A DNA stretch of 64,000 bases from Candidatus Gastranaerophilales bacterium (GCA_947625305.1 CANQNW010000006.1:44789-108788), one strand, 5' to 3'. Positions 26,496 to 35,060 are shown, counted from the first letter of the stretch. The notes: generated by a model not told the origin, from the sequence alone. Numbers and translations are program-made.

Positions 26496-26984
26496 ATGCC
26501 GGATGAAAAATTATTAGTAGAAATGTATACAGACGGAGCTTGCAGCGGAAATCCGGGCAGAGGCGGTTATGGTTGTATCTTAAGATATAAAGATACAAGC
26601 GGTAATTACCATGAAAAAGATTTAACTCAAGGCTATGACAGTACAACAAATAACAGAATGGAATTAATGGCTGTTATTGTTGGTCTTGAGGCTTTAAAAA
26701 AACCTTGCAGAGTTGATATTTATTCCGACAGCAAATATTTTATCGATGCCTTTGAGCAAAAGTGGATTGATAACTGGCAGAAAAATAATTGGAAAACCGC
26801 AGGTAAAAAACCGGTTAAAAATGTTGATTTATGGCAAAGACTTTTAATTGCAATGAAACCTCATACCGTTAATTTAATCTGGGTAAAAGGTCATAACGGG
26901 CATGAATTTAATGAAAGGTGCGACAGATTAGCGGTTAATTCTTCAAAATCCGATAATTTAATTGAGGATGTTATTAACAATTGA
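26496..26984 (+). CDS. rnhA: Ribonuclease HI
   Basis: This 162-residue RNase HI degrades RNA in RNA-DNA hybrids. The catalytic carboxylates are all present: Asp in [16 protein letters not shown], Glu in TNNRMELMA, Asp in [10 protein letters not shown] and Asp in ERCDRLAV. The handle region [16 protein letters not shown] is typical of the E. coli-type enzyme. The start has no Shine-Dalgarno and follows a strong promoter by 6 nt. The 3' end overlaps the convergent gene by 11 nt. Confidence 0.95.
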   Translation: MPDEKLLVEMYTDGACSGNPGRGGYGCILRYKDTSGNYHEKDLTQGYDSTTNNRMELMAVIVGLEALKKPCRVDIYSDSKYFIDAFEQKWIDNWQKNNWKTAGKKPVKNVDLWQRLLIAMKPHTVNLIWVKGHNGHEFNERCDRLAVNSSKSDNLIEDVINN

Positions 26985-27555
26985 TTTCAAGCTGATATTT
27001 TTCTTTAGCTGAATCTACGGTATTTTTCATCGTCTTTTTAGGAAGTTCCCATATACCTGATTTTCTTTTAATAAATTTCATTCTTGTTAAAGCGCCTTGC
27101 AGCCTGTCTGTAAAAGCTGTTCTTATTTTATCGGAACTATTGGAACTGTTGTTGTTTTGCGTATCATTTGCCAAATAAGCAAGAAGTACATCTGCTCCGT
27201 TTATATATTTTTTATTTTCTTCAAGTTCATCAATCAACAGATATTTAAAAACATTTTTATTTTCTCTGCTTAAATGTACGGAGGTTTGAGCGCAGGATAT
27301 TACTTCACCCGTTGTGCCGTTTGTAACTATGTAAAATTTATAATCGGGAATGCTCCCGCCTTTAATAAATTCATTATACATATCAGGGTAAATTGATTTT
27401 CCTGCGGTTTTACTGTATTCCACATCTTTTAAATCCTGAGGGTCTTTTGAATCTAATTCCCATATGATTGCATTTGTTTTATTTTTATCTTCCGCTTTAA
27501 TTACATTACAGTATCCGATTTGTTTTTTCCCGAAACTTATGCTTTGAACACTCAT
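26974..27555 (-). CDS. Unknown protein with MxVQSISFG N-terminal signature
   Basis: This 193-residue protein begins M-S-V-Q-S-I-S-F-G, where the two parts of the N-terminal signature found in several unrelated proteins here are fused in nine residues. The body is mixed alpha/beta and may be a single domain ([46 protein letters not shown]). A Ser/Asn-rich break follows near residue 135 and then a basic helical tail. No signal peptide or membrane segment. Function unknown. AAAGGAAAGA lies just before the ATG. Confidence 0.65.
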   Translation of the reverse strand: MSVQSISFGKKQIGYCNVIKAEDKNKTNAIIWELDSKDPQDLKDVEYSKTAGKSIYPDMYNEFIKGGSIPDYKFYIVTNGTTGEVISCAQTSVHLSRENKNVFKYLLIDELEENKKYINGADVLLAYLANDTQNNNSSNSSDKIRTAFTDRLQGALTRMKFIKRKSGIWELPKKTMKNTVDSAKEKYQLEINC

Positions 27556-27637
27556 CTTTCTTTCCTTTGTTCGTTAAAAAATTGCTGAAAATAATTTTTG
27601 CTATTTATTATATAATATTATAAAAAAGGAGATTTAT

Positions 27638-28708
27638 ATGAAAATTAAAAGATTATTTTCAATTATTAGTGTAATGACATTTTCTCTGTTCTGCGTTATG
27701 CTTTGCGGAGCAAAAGCTGTTGATAAAAATCCGCAGGTTGTGCCTCCTATAGAGACACCTGCTGCTCAAGCAGAAGCTGATAAAGAAGTTCATAAACCTT
27801 ATCAGGATACTTGGTGTGTAACTTTTCAGCTTGTTTGGAACGAGTTTATGGATAAAGTTATGGGAGGGAAAAGAGTTGAATTTGAAGGCGGAAACCCTCC
27901 TATTGCTGATGAACTTAATAAAAGACTTTATACAAAAGATATCCTTTCAGAGAAATCATATTTTATAGCTCAAGGTAAAGCAACAAAATCTTTAAAGAAA
28001 CATATTGAAAAATCCATAAAGAAAAAATTTAACGAAAAAAGCGATATTCTGGGCAATATTGTTTGGAACGATAAAACATACTTGTTTTATGCAATGTTAA
28101 AGAAGGATTTTACATTCCTTACACCTTTTGACAGGCTCGATTGTTCTAAATTTAATAATTCAGACGACTCATATAAATTCTTCGGCATTACAAAACATTC
28201 CAAAAAGAAACTTAAAGAGAATGTAAAAGTGCTTTTCTATACGGATGAAAATGAATATGCCGTTAAACTCTTAACGAAGGAAAATGAAGAAGTAATACTG
28301 TATAGAACCGATAAAGAAGACACATTGGAAAATCATTATGCGGATGTTTTAAATAAAGCTGATGAAGATAAACTGGGAAATAAGGATGAATTAAAAGTTC
28401 CCGATTTAAATGTTGATAAATTAATTTCCTATAGTGAACTTTGCAATAAGAAAATCAAAGGTACAAATATAGTTATTACACAGGCATTACAAACAATTAA
28501 ATTTAAAATGGATAATAAAGGCGGAAGTCTAAAAAGTGAAGCAGCTATTGCTGTTATGAAAACCGCACTTAATCCTGACTCTGATAAACCGAAATATTTC
28601 TATTTCGATAAACCGTTTGTCTTATTCTTATTGGAGAAGGGAAAAGAAGTTCCTTATTATGCAATGACTGTTAAAGATACAGAGTATCTTGTAAAATCGG
28701 AGAATTAA
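27638..28708 (+). CDS. Secreted protein of unknown function
   Basis: The protein has 356 residues with a signal peptide (MKIKRLFSIISVMTFSLF, probable cleavage after GAKA near residue 27). The mature protein has a Pro-rich start (PPIETPAAQAEAD) and then a folded domain with DTWCVTFQLVWNEFMDKV, FIAQGKATKSLKKHI and YFDKPFVLFLLEKGKEVPYYA. The pattern (amphipathic strands, 'F.F.KPF...L') vaguely recalls serpin-like proteins (WCVTFQLVWNEFMD; the C-terminal 'FDKPFVLFL...'), but this is not certain. AAAAGGAG precedes the ATG. It is followed by a second secreted protein. Confidence 0.65.
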   Translation: MKIKRLFSIISVMTFSLFCVMLCGAKAVDKNPQVVPPIETPAAQAEADKEVHKPYQDTWCVTFQLVWNEFMDKVMGGKRVEFEGGNPPIADELNKRLYTKDILSEKSYFIAQGKATKSLKKHIEKSIKKKFNEKSDILGNIVWNDKTYLFYAMLKKDFTFLTPFDRLDCSKFNNSDDSYKFFGITKHSKKKLKENVKVLFYTDENEYAVKLLTKENEEVILYRTDKEDTLENHYADVLNKADEDKLGNKDELKVPDLNVDKLISYSELCNKKIKGTNIVITQALQTIKFKMDNKGGSLKSEAAIAVMKTALNPDSDKPKYFYFDKPFVLFLLEKGKEVPYYAMTVKDTEYLVKSEN

Positions 28709-28709
28709 T

Positions 28710-29069
28710 TTGGCTAAAAAAGTTCTTATTGTATTTTTCGTTATTATTACAGGTCTACGTGTAAATGCAAGAGGATTTGATTTTAATTTCCCCTTGCCGG
28801 GAAATTCTATTGCAAATAATGCACTTCAATATAATGTATTAAAAAAGGTATATTTTAATGCAGCAAAAGAATATCCGCTGTGCAGTGACTTTAAGGTAAC
28901 GGATACCCAATTAATACAAGAACCTTATGATGTTGTGAAAAAAAATGATAAATATATAAAAGGCTATTGGAAAGAGATATGGACGTTTGATGCGTGCAAA
29001 CAAAAATTTCAAGTTCCGTTAACTTTTTATATAAAGAAATCAGGAACAGATTTCATTATTGAAAAATAA
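28710..29069 (+). CDS. Small secreted protein, TTG start
   Basis: The protein has 119 residues from a TTG at 28710 that follows CGGAGAATTAAT; the next in-frame ATG is much later. A signal peptide is followed by NARGFDFNFPLPGNS. Two cysteines remain in the mature protein (PLCSDFKV and DACKQKF), possibly a disulfide. The last part (WKEIWTFDACKQKFQVPLTF) is beta-rich. The gene begins one base after the stop of the preceding secreted protein, so the two are likely coupled. Function unknown. Confidence 0.68.
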   Translation: MAKKVLIVFFVIITGLRVNARGFDFNFPLPGNSIANNALQYNVLKKVYFNAAKEYPLCSDFKVTDTQLIQEPYDVVKKNDKYIKGYWKEIWTFDACKQKFQVPLTFYIKKSGTDFIIEK

Positions 29070-29096
29070 TTGACTGATAAAATAAACAATAGAGTG

Positions 29097-29144
29097 ATTT
29101 CCTCCTTTAAATTTTGTGAAATTATCACAAAAAAAGGAGGAAAT
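29097..29144 (+). promoter_or_regulatory. 5' UTR hairpin sequestering the Shine-Dalgarno of the ferritin-like gene
   Basis: ATTTCCTCCTTT (29097-29108) pairs perfectly with AAAGGAGGAAAT (29133-29144). An inner 8-bp stem TTTTGTGA/TCACAAAA (29112-29119 and 29125-29132, loop AATTA) stacks on it across a three-A bulge. The Shine-Dalgarno AAAGGAGG lies wholly inside the outer stem, so translation should be closed when it is folded. No T-run follows, which argues against a terminator. A TTGACT at 29070 could be the -35 box of a promoter starting near the hairpin base. Confidence 0.7.
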
Positions 29145-29148
29145 TATT

Positions 29149-29451
29149 ATGCCTGAATTTTCACAACCGTTTAGCGGAAATAAATGCGAAAGAAAATTAG
29201 ATAAAAATGAACTGATAAGAGCAATCAGATTTAGTATTGCTTCAGAATTTGAGGCTATTCAGCTTTATGAACAATTAAGAGATTCCATAGAAGAAGAACA
29301 TGCCAAAAAGCTTTTATCGGAAGTTGCAGATGACGAAAAAGAACATGTAGGTAATTTTTTAAGATTACTAAAAGAACTTTGCCCAGAGGAAAAAGATTTA
29401 TATAAAGAAGGCTGGGAAGAAGCTTCTGAGGTAATGGGACTTAAAGACTAA
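29149..29451 (+). CDS. Ferritin-like/rubrerythrin-type diiron protein (encapsulin-cargo-like)
   Basis: The protein has 100 residues from the ATG at 29149; an upstream in-frame ATG at 29116 lies inside the regulatory hairpin and is rejected. A helical pair carries FSIASEFEAIQLYEQL and SEVADDEKEHVGNFLRLL, giving the E...ExxH arrangement of half-ferritin diiron sites. The length and the C-terminal LKELCPEE...EGWEEA match short ferritin-like proteins of the type associated with encapsulins. It likely acts in iron handling or peroxide defence as a dimer or multimer. No encapsulin shell gene is seen in the window. Confidence 0.78.
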   Translation: MPEFSQPFSGNKCERKLDKNELIRAIRFSIASEFEAIQLYEQLRDSIEEEHAKKLLSEVADDEKEHVGNFLRLLKELCPEEKDLYKEGWEEASEVMGLKD

Positions 29452-29486
29452 TTGTAAATATATTTTCATATAATAACAAAATATTT

Positions 29487-29516
29487 CTTTTTCGTGATTT
29501 AATCTCGAAAAAGAGG
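29487..29516 (+). promoter_or_regulatory. Hairpin overlapping the Shine-Dalgarno of the next gene
   Basis: CTTTTTCG (29487-29494) pairs with CGAAAAAG (29506-29513); an inner GAT/ATC pair closes a small loop. The last bases of the stem overlap the AAGAGG Shine-Dalgarno (29511-29516), 8 nt before the ATG at 29525. The tail is not T-rich, so it is a poor terminator for the preceding gene. Confidence 0.5.
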
Positions 29517-29524
29517 TATTTTAT

Positions 29525-30175
29525 ATGAGAATAAATAATGTAAACAGAGTTTCATTTAAAGCATATGTTCCCGTTCAATATTTTTTAAAGGACGAAAAAA
29601 TTGGTGAAAATCAATACAGATATATAAAGGCAGAAGATGAAGCAACTGTTAAAAAATGTCAAAGAATGCTTGTTTCAAGTTTAAATGCACCTGCGAGTAA
29701 AAATTCAAATCCCTCGTTTGTAGATAAATATAAAAGTGTAGATAATGATTACAGAAAAATGCCTCTTGTGAGGTCATATTATGATTATTACAGCCCTAAA
29801 ACAAAAAAACTTATAAAACCTGATTTAGCAAAAGATAATGCCGAAAAAAATTCAATAGTTCGTCCTGCACTTGTTACGGGAGAAGATGCAAATGAAATTG
29901 ATATAATGGCAAAACCTATCGGAATGGCTAAAGCTGAATCATTAGACAGATACGGCAGGACAGATACATATAAGGTAAGATTAGAAAATCGTACATTTTT
30001 TGATAAACAAAGAAATTATATTCTCCATCCCGAAAAAAGGATACAAACCGAGGACGGCAGAAATATGTTTTTAAGAGTTTATTTTAATCCTATATATTAT
30101 ACAAAAGGCGCAAGAAAAGGCGAATTAAAAAGTGTGGAATATGTTAATTCCCGCTGGCTTGCAGAAAAATATTAA
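29525..30175 (+). CDS. Unknown basic protein with MxINxV...VSFK signature
   Basis: The protein has 216 residues. It begins M-R-I-N-N-V-N-R-V-S-F-K-A-Y, again the shared N-terminal signature. The rest is Lys/Arg/Tyr-rich and largely beta or coil, with segments such as KMPLVRSYYDYYSPKTKKL, IVRPALVTGEDANEIDIMA and GRTDTYKVRLENRTFFD. There is no signal peptide, membrane segment or catalytic motif I can name. It converges with the GH13 gene (4-nt overlap of the stop codons). Confidence 0.65.
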   Translation: MRINNVNRVSFKAYVPVQYFLKDEKIGENQYRYIKAEDEATVKKCQRMLVSSLNAPASKNSNPSFVDKYKSVDNDYRKMPLVRSYYDYYSPKTKKLIKPDLAKDNAEKNSIVRPALVTGEDANEIDIMAKPIGMAKAESLDRYGRTDTYKVRLENRTFFDKQRNYILHPEKRIQTEDGRNMFLRVYFNPIYYTKGARKGELKSVEYVNSRWLAEKY

Positions 30176-32529
30176 CCTACCTTTTTAAATATTAATGTTG
30201 AATAAGCTGCCATTTTAATAGGATTTTTATTTTCTCCGTCGCTTATGATAATTTGATTATTTTTAAATGCGCCTGAGCCGTCATAGTGAGTGCTGTCGGT
30301 ATTTAATATTTCCTGCCATTTGCCTTTCGGAAAATTGATGAAATAACTTGAAGCATCAAGTCTTGGGTATTCGGCATCCATAAAGTTGGTTATTGCAAAT
30401 ATTTCATTATCTGCATTTTTTGCTTTCATATGTGTTCCTATAACTTTTGAAACAGGATGTTTTACGGTGTTTTCTTTTACAATATACCCGTCAGAGAGTG
30501 CAGGATTTTCTTCATTTATTCTGTTTAAATCTTTTGTTAAATTTTTAAATTTGCTGATATTATCTTTGCCTTCGGGAGAATATTTTAAAGTTCCGAGTTT
30601 GGATTCAATAAATCCTTTAAGCCCTGTATCGTATCCTTTTTCAACATACAGATAGTGTTCATCCGGTACGGATTGAAATTCTCTGAAAAATCTGAACGGG
30701 GTTAAATCTGCCTTTTCATCGCCTTGAAATACCATTTTTTGCCCCGGAGTTGCAAAAGTTCTTGCAAGTACCATTTTATATTTATCATATGCTTTTTTGT
30801 AGATTTGATTTAATGCTTCAACAGTAATCCCTGAATCTTTTCTAATTCCTAATGGGGTTAAAACATCGTTTTCAAAAGACTTTTGAATTGCTCGTTTTTT
30901 CTGTGAAGAAATACCGTTTATATTCGTTTTATACCCGTCAAGATATCCTGTTTGCAGGAAGATTGCAAGTCTTTCTGAAGCCAGCTGGGCTTTTTGGGAT
31001 TTAACAATGTATACAGCTTCTTCTTCTGATATTTGTTTTGCTTTGCTTAAGTCTTTAGCTCTTTGTATATCTCTATAGTTAAGCTGAATATTTTCATTTA
31101 AGTTCAGCATTGGGACAAGTAATTTTGAAATAAGTCTTGAACCTTCAAAATTACCTATTTCATCGTGGCTCATAACATATTTTACTCTTGAACTTCCGCT
31201 ATATAGTGCATTTTCAAGATTATCTAAATCTACATTCCCATACAGACATTCATTTAAAGTGTGATAGAAATAAAAATCCCATTCACTGTTAAAACCTAAT
31301 TTATCGAGTGATACATTATTATTTTCAATATTTTCTATTGCTTTGCAGTGTTTTTGTTCGCTATTGCCTTCTTCGGATTCAAATTGTTCAATAGGTGCGG
31401 TAACTCTGTAATCATTACCTCTGCCATCTTCTGCTATTAAAAAGGCTTCTGGTTTATGGTAATTAATTTCCGCCGCAATCTGTTTCATAGTATAGTCTGA
31501 TTCCATATATTTGGTCATATCAAGTCTTAAACCGTCGCAATGATAATTGTCAATCCAGTTAAGCGCTGCATTAACCATATAATCACGAACATACTTTGAA
31601 TTTTGTCCTTCAAAATTAAAAGCCTCGCCAAAGTCATTACTTCCTTTTATGTATGGTCCGGTTTTTAATAATGAAGCCCCATCAGGCCCTAAGTGGTTAG
31701 GAACCATATCCATTATTACATTTAAACCAATTTTATGTGCATAATCTATTAATGATTTTAATTCATCAGGCCCGCCTAAATGCTCGGAGGGTGCAAATTT
31801 GTCTACTCCGTCATACCCCCAGTTGAAAGAATAGGTATTTTCAACAGGCATGATTTCTATTGCATTAAATCCCATATCTTTTACGGAATTAAGCATTGAT
31901 TTTGCGCTTTTAAATGTTCCTTTTTGTGTAAATGTTGCAGGGTTGAATTCGTATATTCTTGCGCCGTTTAAAGGTGTTAATCCGTTTTCATTATTTGCTT
32001 TACGGGAAATTCTGTTTTTATTGTTTTTAAACCAATCACTATCTGTCCAATTAAATAAAGAATGGTCATATATAACAGACTCCTCCAATAATTGTTCCTG
32101 TCTGAAGGAATACGGGTCTTTAACTTTGTCTATATCGCCGTTTCCTTTATAAATAGTATAAAAATATTTGTCGCCGTTTTGAATTTCACCTGATGGAATT
32201 TTTTTTGCTGTTTCAAAAATCCCGTTTCCTTTATTTTGTAATTCGTATGTTTTTTCTTGTTTCTTATTTTTTTTCTTAACGGTTACTGTTACCCTTTTAG
32301 TATCGGGATATGTGAAAATTTTAAATGATGCTTCTTTTGTTTTAGGGTCTATAACAGCACCCCAGCTTTTATGTTCAGCAAGTGTCCTTCCGAAGGATAT
32401 AGGTTTATAGCAAATATTTGATATTTCGTTTATTTGCTTTTCCGATTCTTTATTTTGATTGTTTTGTTTTAATGTACCATTTGTTTTTGAAGGAATTTGA
32501 ACTGATTTATTTACTGAATTTACTATCAC
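30172..32529 (-). CDS. GH13 alpha-amylase-family enzyme (branching enzyme/TreZ-like) with tagged N-terminus
   Basis: The protein has 785 residues from a GTG at 32529, supported by TTGGAG 8 nt upstream and by the resulting M-I-V-N-S-V start, which matches other tagged proteins here; the frame is open to 32610 without such support. An ISFG box is at 44-47. A CBM48-like module (about 50-145) precedes a GH13 barrel with DMVPNH (274-279), GLRLDMTKYM (nucleophile Asp337), LIAEDG (acid/base Glu367) and MSHDEIGN (His455, Asp456). The GYDGVDKFAPSEHLGGPDELK block resembles branching enzymes and maltooligosyl-trehalose trehalohydrolases. It acts on alpha-glucans; which reaction is uncertain. A helical insertion occurs at about 470-560. 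Confidence 0.85.
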   Translation of the reverse strand: MIVNSVNKSVQIPSKTNGTLKQNNQNKESEKQINEISNICYKPISFGRTLAEHKSWGAVIDPKTKEASFKIFTYPDTKRVTVTVKKKNKKQEKTYELQNKGNGIFETAKKIPSGEIQNGDKYFYTIYKGNGDIDKVKDPYSFRQEQLLEESVIYDHSLFNWTDSDWFKNNKNRISRKANNENGLTPLNGARIYEFNPATFTQKGTFKSAKSMLNSVKDMGFNAIEIMPVENTYSFNWGYDGVDKFAPSEHLGGPDELKSLIDYAHKIGLNVIMDMVPNHLGPDGASLLKTGPYIKGSNDFGEAFNFEGQNSKYVRDYMVNAALNWIDNYHCDGLRLDMTKYMESDYTMKQIAAEINYHKPEAFLIAEDGRGNDYRVTAPIEQFESEEGNSEQKHCKAIENIENNNVSLDKLGFNSEWDFYFYHTLNECLYGNVDLDNLENALYSGSSRVKYVMSHDEIGNFEGSRLISKLLVPMLNLNENIQLNYRDIQRAKDLSKAKQISEEEAVYIVKSQKAQLASERLAIFLQTGYLDGYKTNINGISSQKKRAIQKSFENDVLTPLGIRKDSGITVEALNQIYKKAYDKYKMVLARTFATPGQKMVFQGDEKADLTPFRFFREFQSVPDEHYLYVEKGYDTGLKGFIESKLGTLKYSPEGKDNISKFKNLTKDLNRINEENPALSDGYIVKENTVKHPVSKVIGTHMKAKNADNEIFAITNFMDAEYPRLDASSYFINFPKGKWQEILNTDSTHYDGSGAFKNNQIIISDGENKNPIKMAAYSTLIFKKVG

Positions 32530-32635
32530 GATAATTTCTCCAATACTTAGCCAAATTATATAAAGCCTGAAAATCTTAAAAATTGAGTATTTTAAGACAT
32601 TATTTAACATAAATTTACAAATTTTTTATATATTC

Positions 32636-32671
32636 AAAAAAAAGGACTAATTTTAAATTAGTCCTTTTTTT
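32636..32671. terminator. Bidirectional terminator
   Basis: AAAGGACTAATTT and its complement AAATTAGTCCTTT are flanked by A-runs and T-runs on both sides. On the minus strand it closes the small gene at 32685-32951. Confidence 0.85.
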
Positions 32672-32684
32672 ATTTTGTTGTATT

Positions 32685-32951
32685 CTATGCTACATAGTTC
32701 ATTCCCGAAGGGTTTCCCGTTGCTACATCTTCCATTAAATCGTACTTAAGATTAATTGCAGCCTTATTAACACGATATTCAAAATCGGTAATTTCGCCAT
32801 TTTTGTGTTTTTCTTCTAATTTTTCAAGTTCTTTCGCTCTTTTTAATTCTGTTTTAACAATTAGTTTTGTATTGTCTTTACTTTGAGGTCGAGGTGCAAA
32901 ATTATTTGCTCCAACTAATCCTCCTTCTGGTTTGAATGATACCGGTGCCAT
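32685..32951 (-). CDS. Small charged protein with VSFKPEG N-terminus
   Basis: The protein has 88 residues starting M-A-P-V-S-F-K-P-E-G, that is, only the second half of the shared signature. A Gly/Asn/Pro stretch follows to residue about 28, then one long charged helix (ELKRAKELEKLEEKHKNGE) and a short C-terminal tail. AAAGGAGG lies 9 nt before the ATG, one of the best ribosome binding sites in the window, and a strong terminator follows, so it is probably well expressed as a single gene. No function known. Confidence 0.72.
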   Translation of the reverse strand: MAPVSFKPEGGLVGANNFAPRPQSKDNTKLIVKTELKRAKELEKLEEKHKNGEITDFEYRVNKAAINLKYDLMEDVATGNPSGMNYVA

Positions 32952-33056
32952 ATTACTTTACCTCCTTTTACTTGTTTTACATTCCATTTGTGAATGTATA
33001 TATAAGTAATTTCAAAGAAGGAAATTTACTTTTTTCGAGGAAATGTTAAGAAATAT

Positions 33057-34919
33057 TTACTTATTTAAAAATCCGACCTGATTTCTTCCGTTTTCTTTTG
33101 CGCAATATAAGCATTTATCAGCATATTCAATAAGTTCTGAAGGAGTATTCCCGTTCTCGGGATACGTGGCTACCCCTAAACTTATTGTTATATTTACTTC
33201 TACATCAGGCGATAGATTATATTTTTTTGATGCAATAGTGTCGCAAATCTTTTGTGCCGTTATAAGTGCATTTTTTTTATCGGTATTTTCCAGTATTACA
33301 GTCATTTCTTCTCCGCCGTATCTGCATACAATATCATTTACTCTTACACAGCTTTTTATCGTTGCGGCTACATGTTTTAATACCGCATCTCCTGCCTGAT
33401 GTCCGTATTTATCGTTAAACTTTTTAAAGAAATCAATATCTATCATTATTAAAGAAAATGTTTTATTGAGTTTTGTATTGATTTTCATCTGTTCCTGAAA
33501 ATACCTGTGGTTGTATAAATCTGTTAATCCGTCAGTTGTTGCAAGTTTATAGGTATACTCAAAATCCCTTGATTTAATAAGATATTTAATTATAAACGCA
33601 AATATAAAGGCAATAAATGAACTGACAATAGGTATTGCAATCCATACCCATATGTTGTATTTTTCCATAATAAATGTTGCAAAATACAGGTAAAACCCTA
33701 AGAATATTAAAAACATTGTAATTGATGAATATATTGAGCGGATTTTTATAACAGTGTATATTGCGCTTAGTCCTAAAATTAGACAAATAAGCAGATTATA
33801 ACTTAAATCCGCTTTTTTTATCAGGCTGTTATCCAATATATTATTTAATAAAGTTGCATTTACTTCGGGCATAGGCATTGCTATACTGGTGGGTGTAACT
33901 CTTATATCCGATAATTGAAAAATACTTGCCCCTACATAAACAATTTTATCTTTAAAAAAGTTTTTTGGTATGATTTCTTTTTCATTATGTTCTTTGGCTT
34001 GTGATGATTTTAAAATTTCCCAGAAGGGTATATGCTTAAATTTATTTTCGTCTTTTAAACCGCTTTCTCCGTACCAGTTTAATATTACTTCTCCGTTTTC
34101 GTTCAGGTGAATTTTTCGATTTCCCAGTATTAAATTGTTATTTTTATCAATTTCAATTTTTGATATATTGGCATTTTCGTATTTATTAAAATAGTCAATA
34201 CCGAGTTTTAAAGTATTATATAAAAAATATTGGTCTTTTATTTCTTCATAATTTTTTTCATTATACAAAGGGTAATTTGCTATCAAAGGAATTGTTCTTA
34301 TTATACCGTTATCTTTTCCGGCTTCATTTATATGCCCTATTTTATCGGTAGCTTTTATTATTTCCTCCATAATAATTCTGCAGTTTTTATATTTAGGGAT
34401 TTTAAGTGTATCTGAATTTATTGTTAAAGCTGTTGTCAGTTTTTTATCAACAATAGGAGGCTTTCTTAATTCATAGCTGTAATTGTCAAAAACGAATACT
34501 GTATATACATTAGGATATTTCTTAAATGTATTAATCAGTTGTTCATCGCTTTCTTTGTTGCTCCAGAGCGATTTAATATATTGAAATTCCATAATGATGT
34601 ATTTAGGGTTTTGGGATTCTATATAATCAATAATTTTTGCATGAACTTTTCTCGGAATAGGCCATTCCCCGTATGTTTCGACAAGGTATTCATACGAAGG
34701 GTCATCAACCGTTACTAAAACGATGTCTTTATTAACGGTTTTATGTTTGGAAATTATTTTTTGTCTTAAATCAAAACTGCTGTTTTCAATAGAGGTAATT
34801 ATATTTTTTGTTTCATTTAAAGGGAATACAAAGCACATAAATATCACTGTTGAAATTAGGATAAGAGATAACAATATATCGTATCTGTGTCGGTATATTA
34901 AATTTAATAAATTTTTCAT
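33057..34919 (-). CDS. CHASE2-domain diguanylate cyclase (GGDEF)
   Basis: The protein has 620 residues. An N-terminal membrane segment (about 14-32) is followed by an extracytoplasmic CHASE2 sensor domain (about 35-370; DLRQKIISKHK, DIVLVTVDDPSYEYL, GEWPIPRKVHAKII). Three membrane helices follow (about 375-455), then a cytoplasmic GGDEF domain (about 465-620). The active loop reads GGEEM instead of GGDEF, still with the two acidic residues needed for catalysis. An RxxD inhibitory site (RVND) lies five residues before it, as in product-inhibited cyclases. It probably makes cyclic di-GMP in response to an external signal. A 41-codon gene lies immediately upstream. Confidence 0.9.
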   Translation of the reverse strand: MKNLLNLIYRHRYDILLSLILISTVIFMCFVFPLNETKNIITSIENSSFDLRQKIISKHKTVNKDIVLVTVDDPSYEYLVETYGEWPIPRKVHAKIIDYIESQNPKYIIMEFQYIKSLWSNKESDEQLINTFKKYPNVYTVFVFDNYSYELRKPPIVDKKLTTALTINSDTLKIPKYKNCRIIMEEIIKATDKIGHINEAGKDNGIIRTIPLIANYPLYNEKNYEEIKDQYFLYNTLKLGIDYFNKYENANISKIEIDKNNNLILGNRKIHLNENGEVILNWYGESGLKDENKFKHIPFWEILKSSQAKEHNEKEIIPKNFFKDKIVYVGASIFQLSDIRVTPTSIAMPMPEVNATLLNNILDNSLIKKADLSYNLLICLILGLSAIYTVIKIRSIYSSITMFLIFLGFYLYFATFIMEKYNIWVWIAIPIVSSFIAFIFAFIIKYLIKSRDFEYTYKLATTDGLTDLYNHRYFQEQMKINTKLNKTFSLIMIDIDFFKKFNDKYGHQAGDAVLKHVAATIKSCVRVNDIVCRYGGEEMTVILENTDKKNALITAQKICDTIASKKYNLSPDVEVNITISLGVATYPENGNTPSELIEYADKCLYCAKENGRNQVGFLNK

Positions 34920-34934
34920 GAAAAACTCCGATAA

Positions 34935-35060
34935 TTAATTATTATTTAAATTGGAGTTTTTTTCAATTTCTTCAATATTCTTCAAGAAAATTTCAGACAT
35001 TTCTTTTATTTCATCAGGATTTATTAAAAAGTTTAAAAGACAGCATTCGTTTAAGTTCAT
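34935..35060 (-). CDS. 41-residue small protein upstream of the diguanylate cyclase
   Basis: ATG at 35060 follows GGGAGTGATT. The product (starts MNLNECCLLNFLINPDE, ends in an Asn-rich tail) is an amphipathic helix of about 30 residues with two adjacent cysteines near the N-terminus. The stop lies 15 nt before the CHASE2-GGDEF start and shares its transcript by position. The ribosome binding site and operon placement argue that it is real. It could be a regulator of the cyclase; this is inference. Confidence 0.55.
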   Translation of the reverse strand: MNLNECCLLNFLINPDEIKEMSEIFLKNIEEIEKNSNLNNN

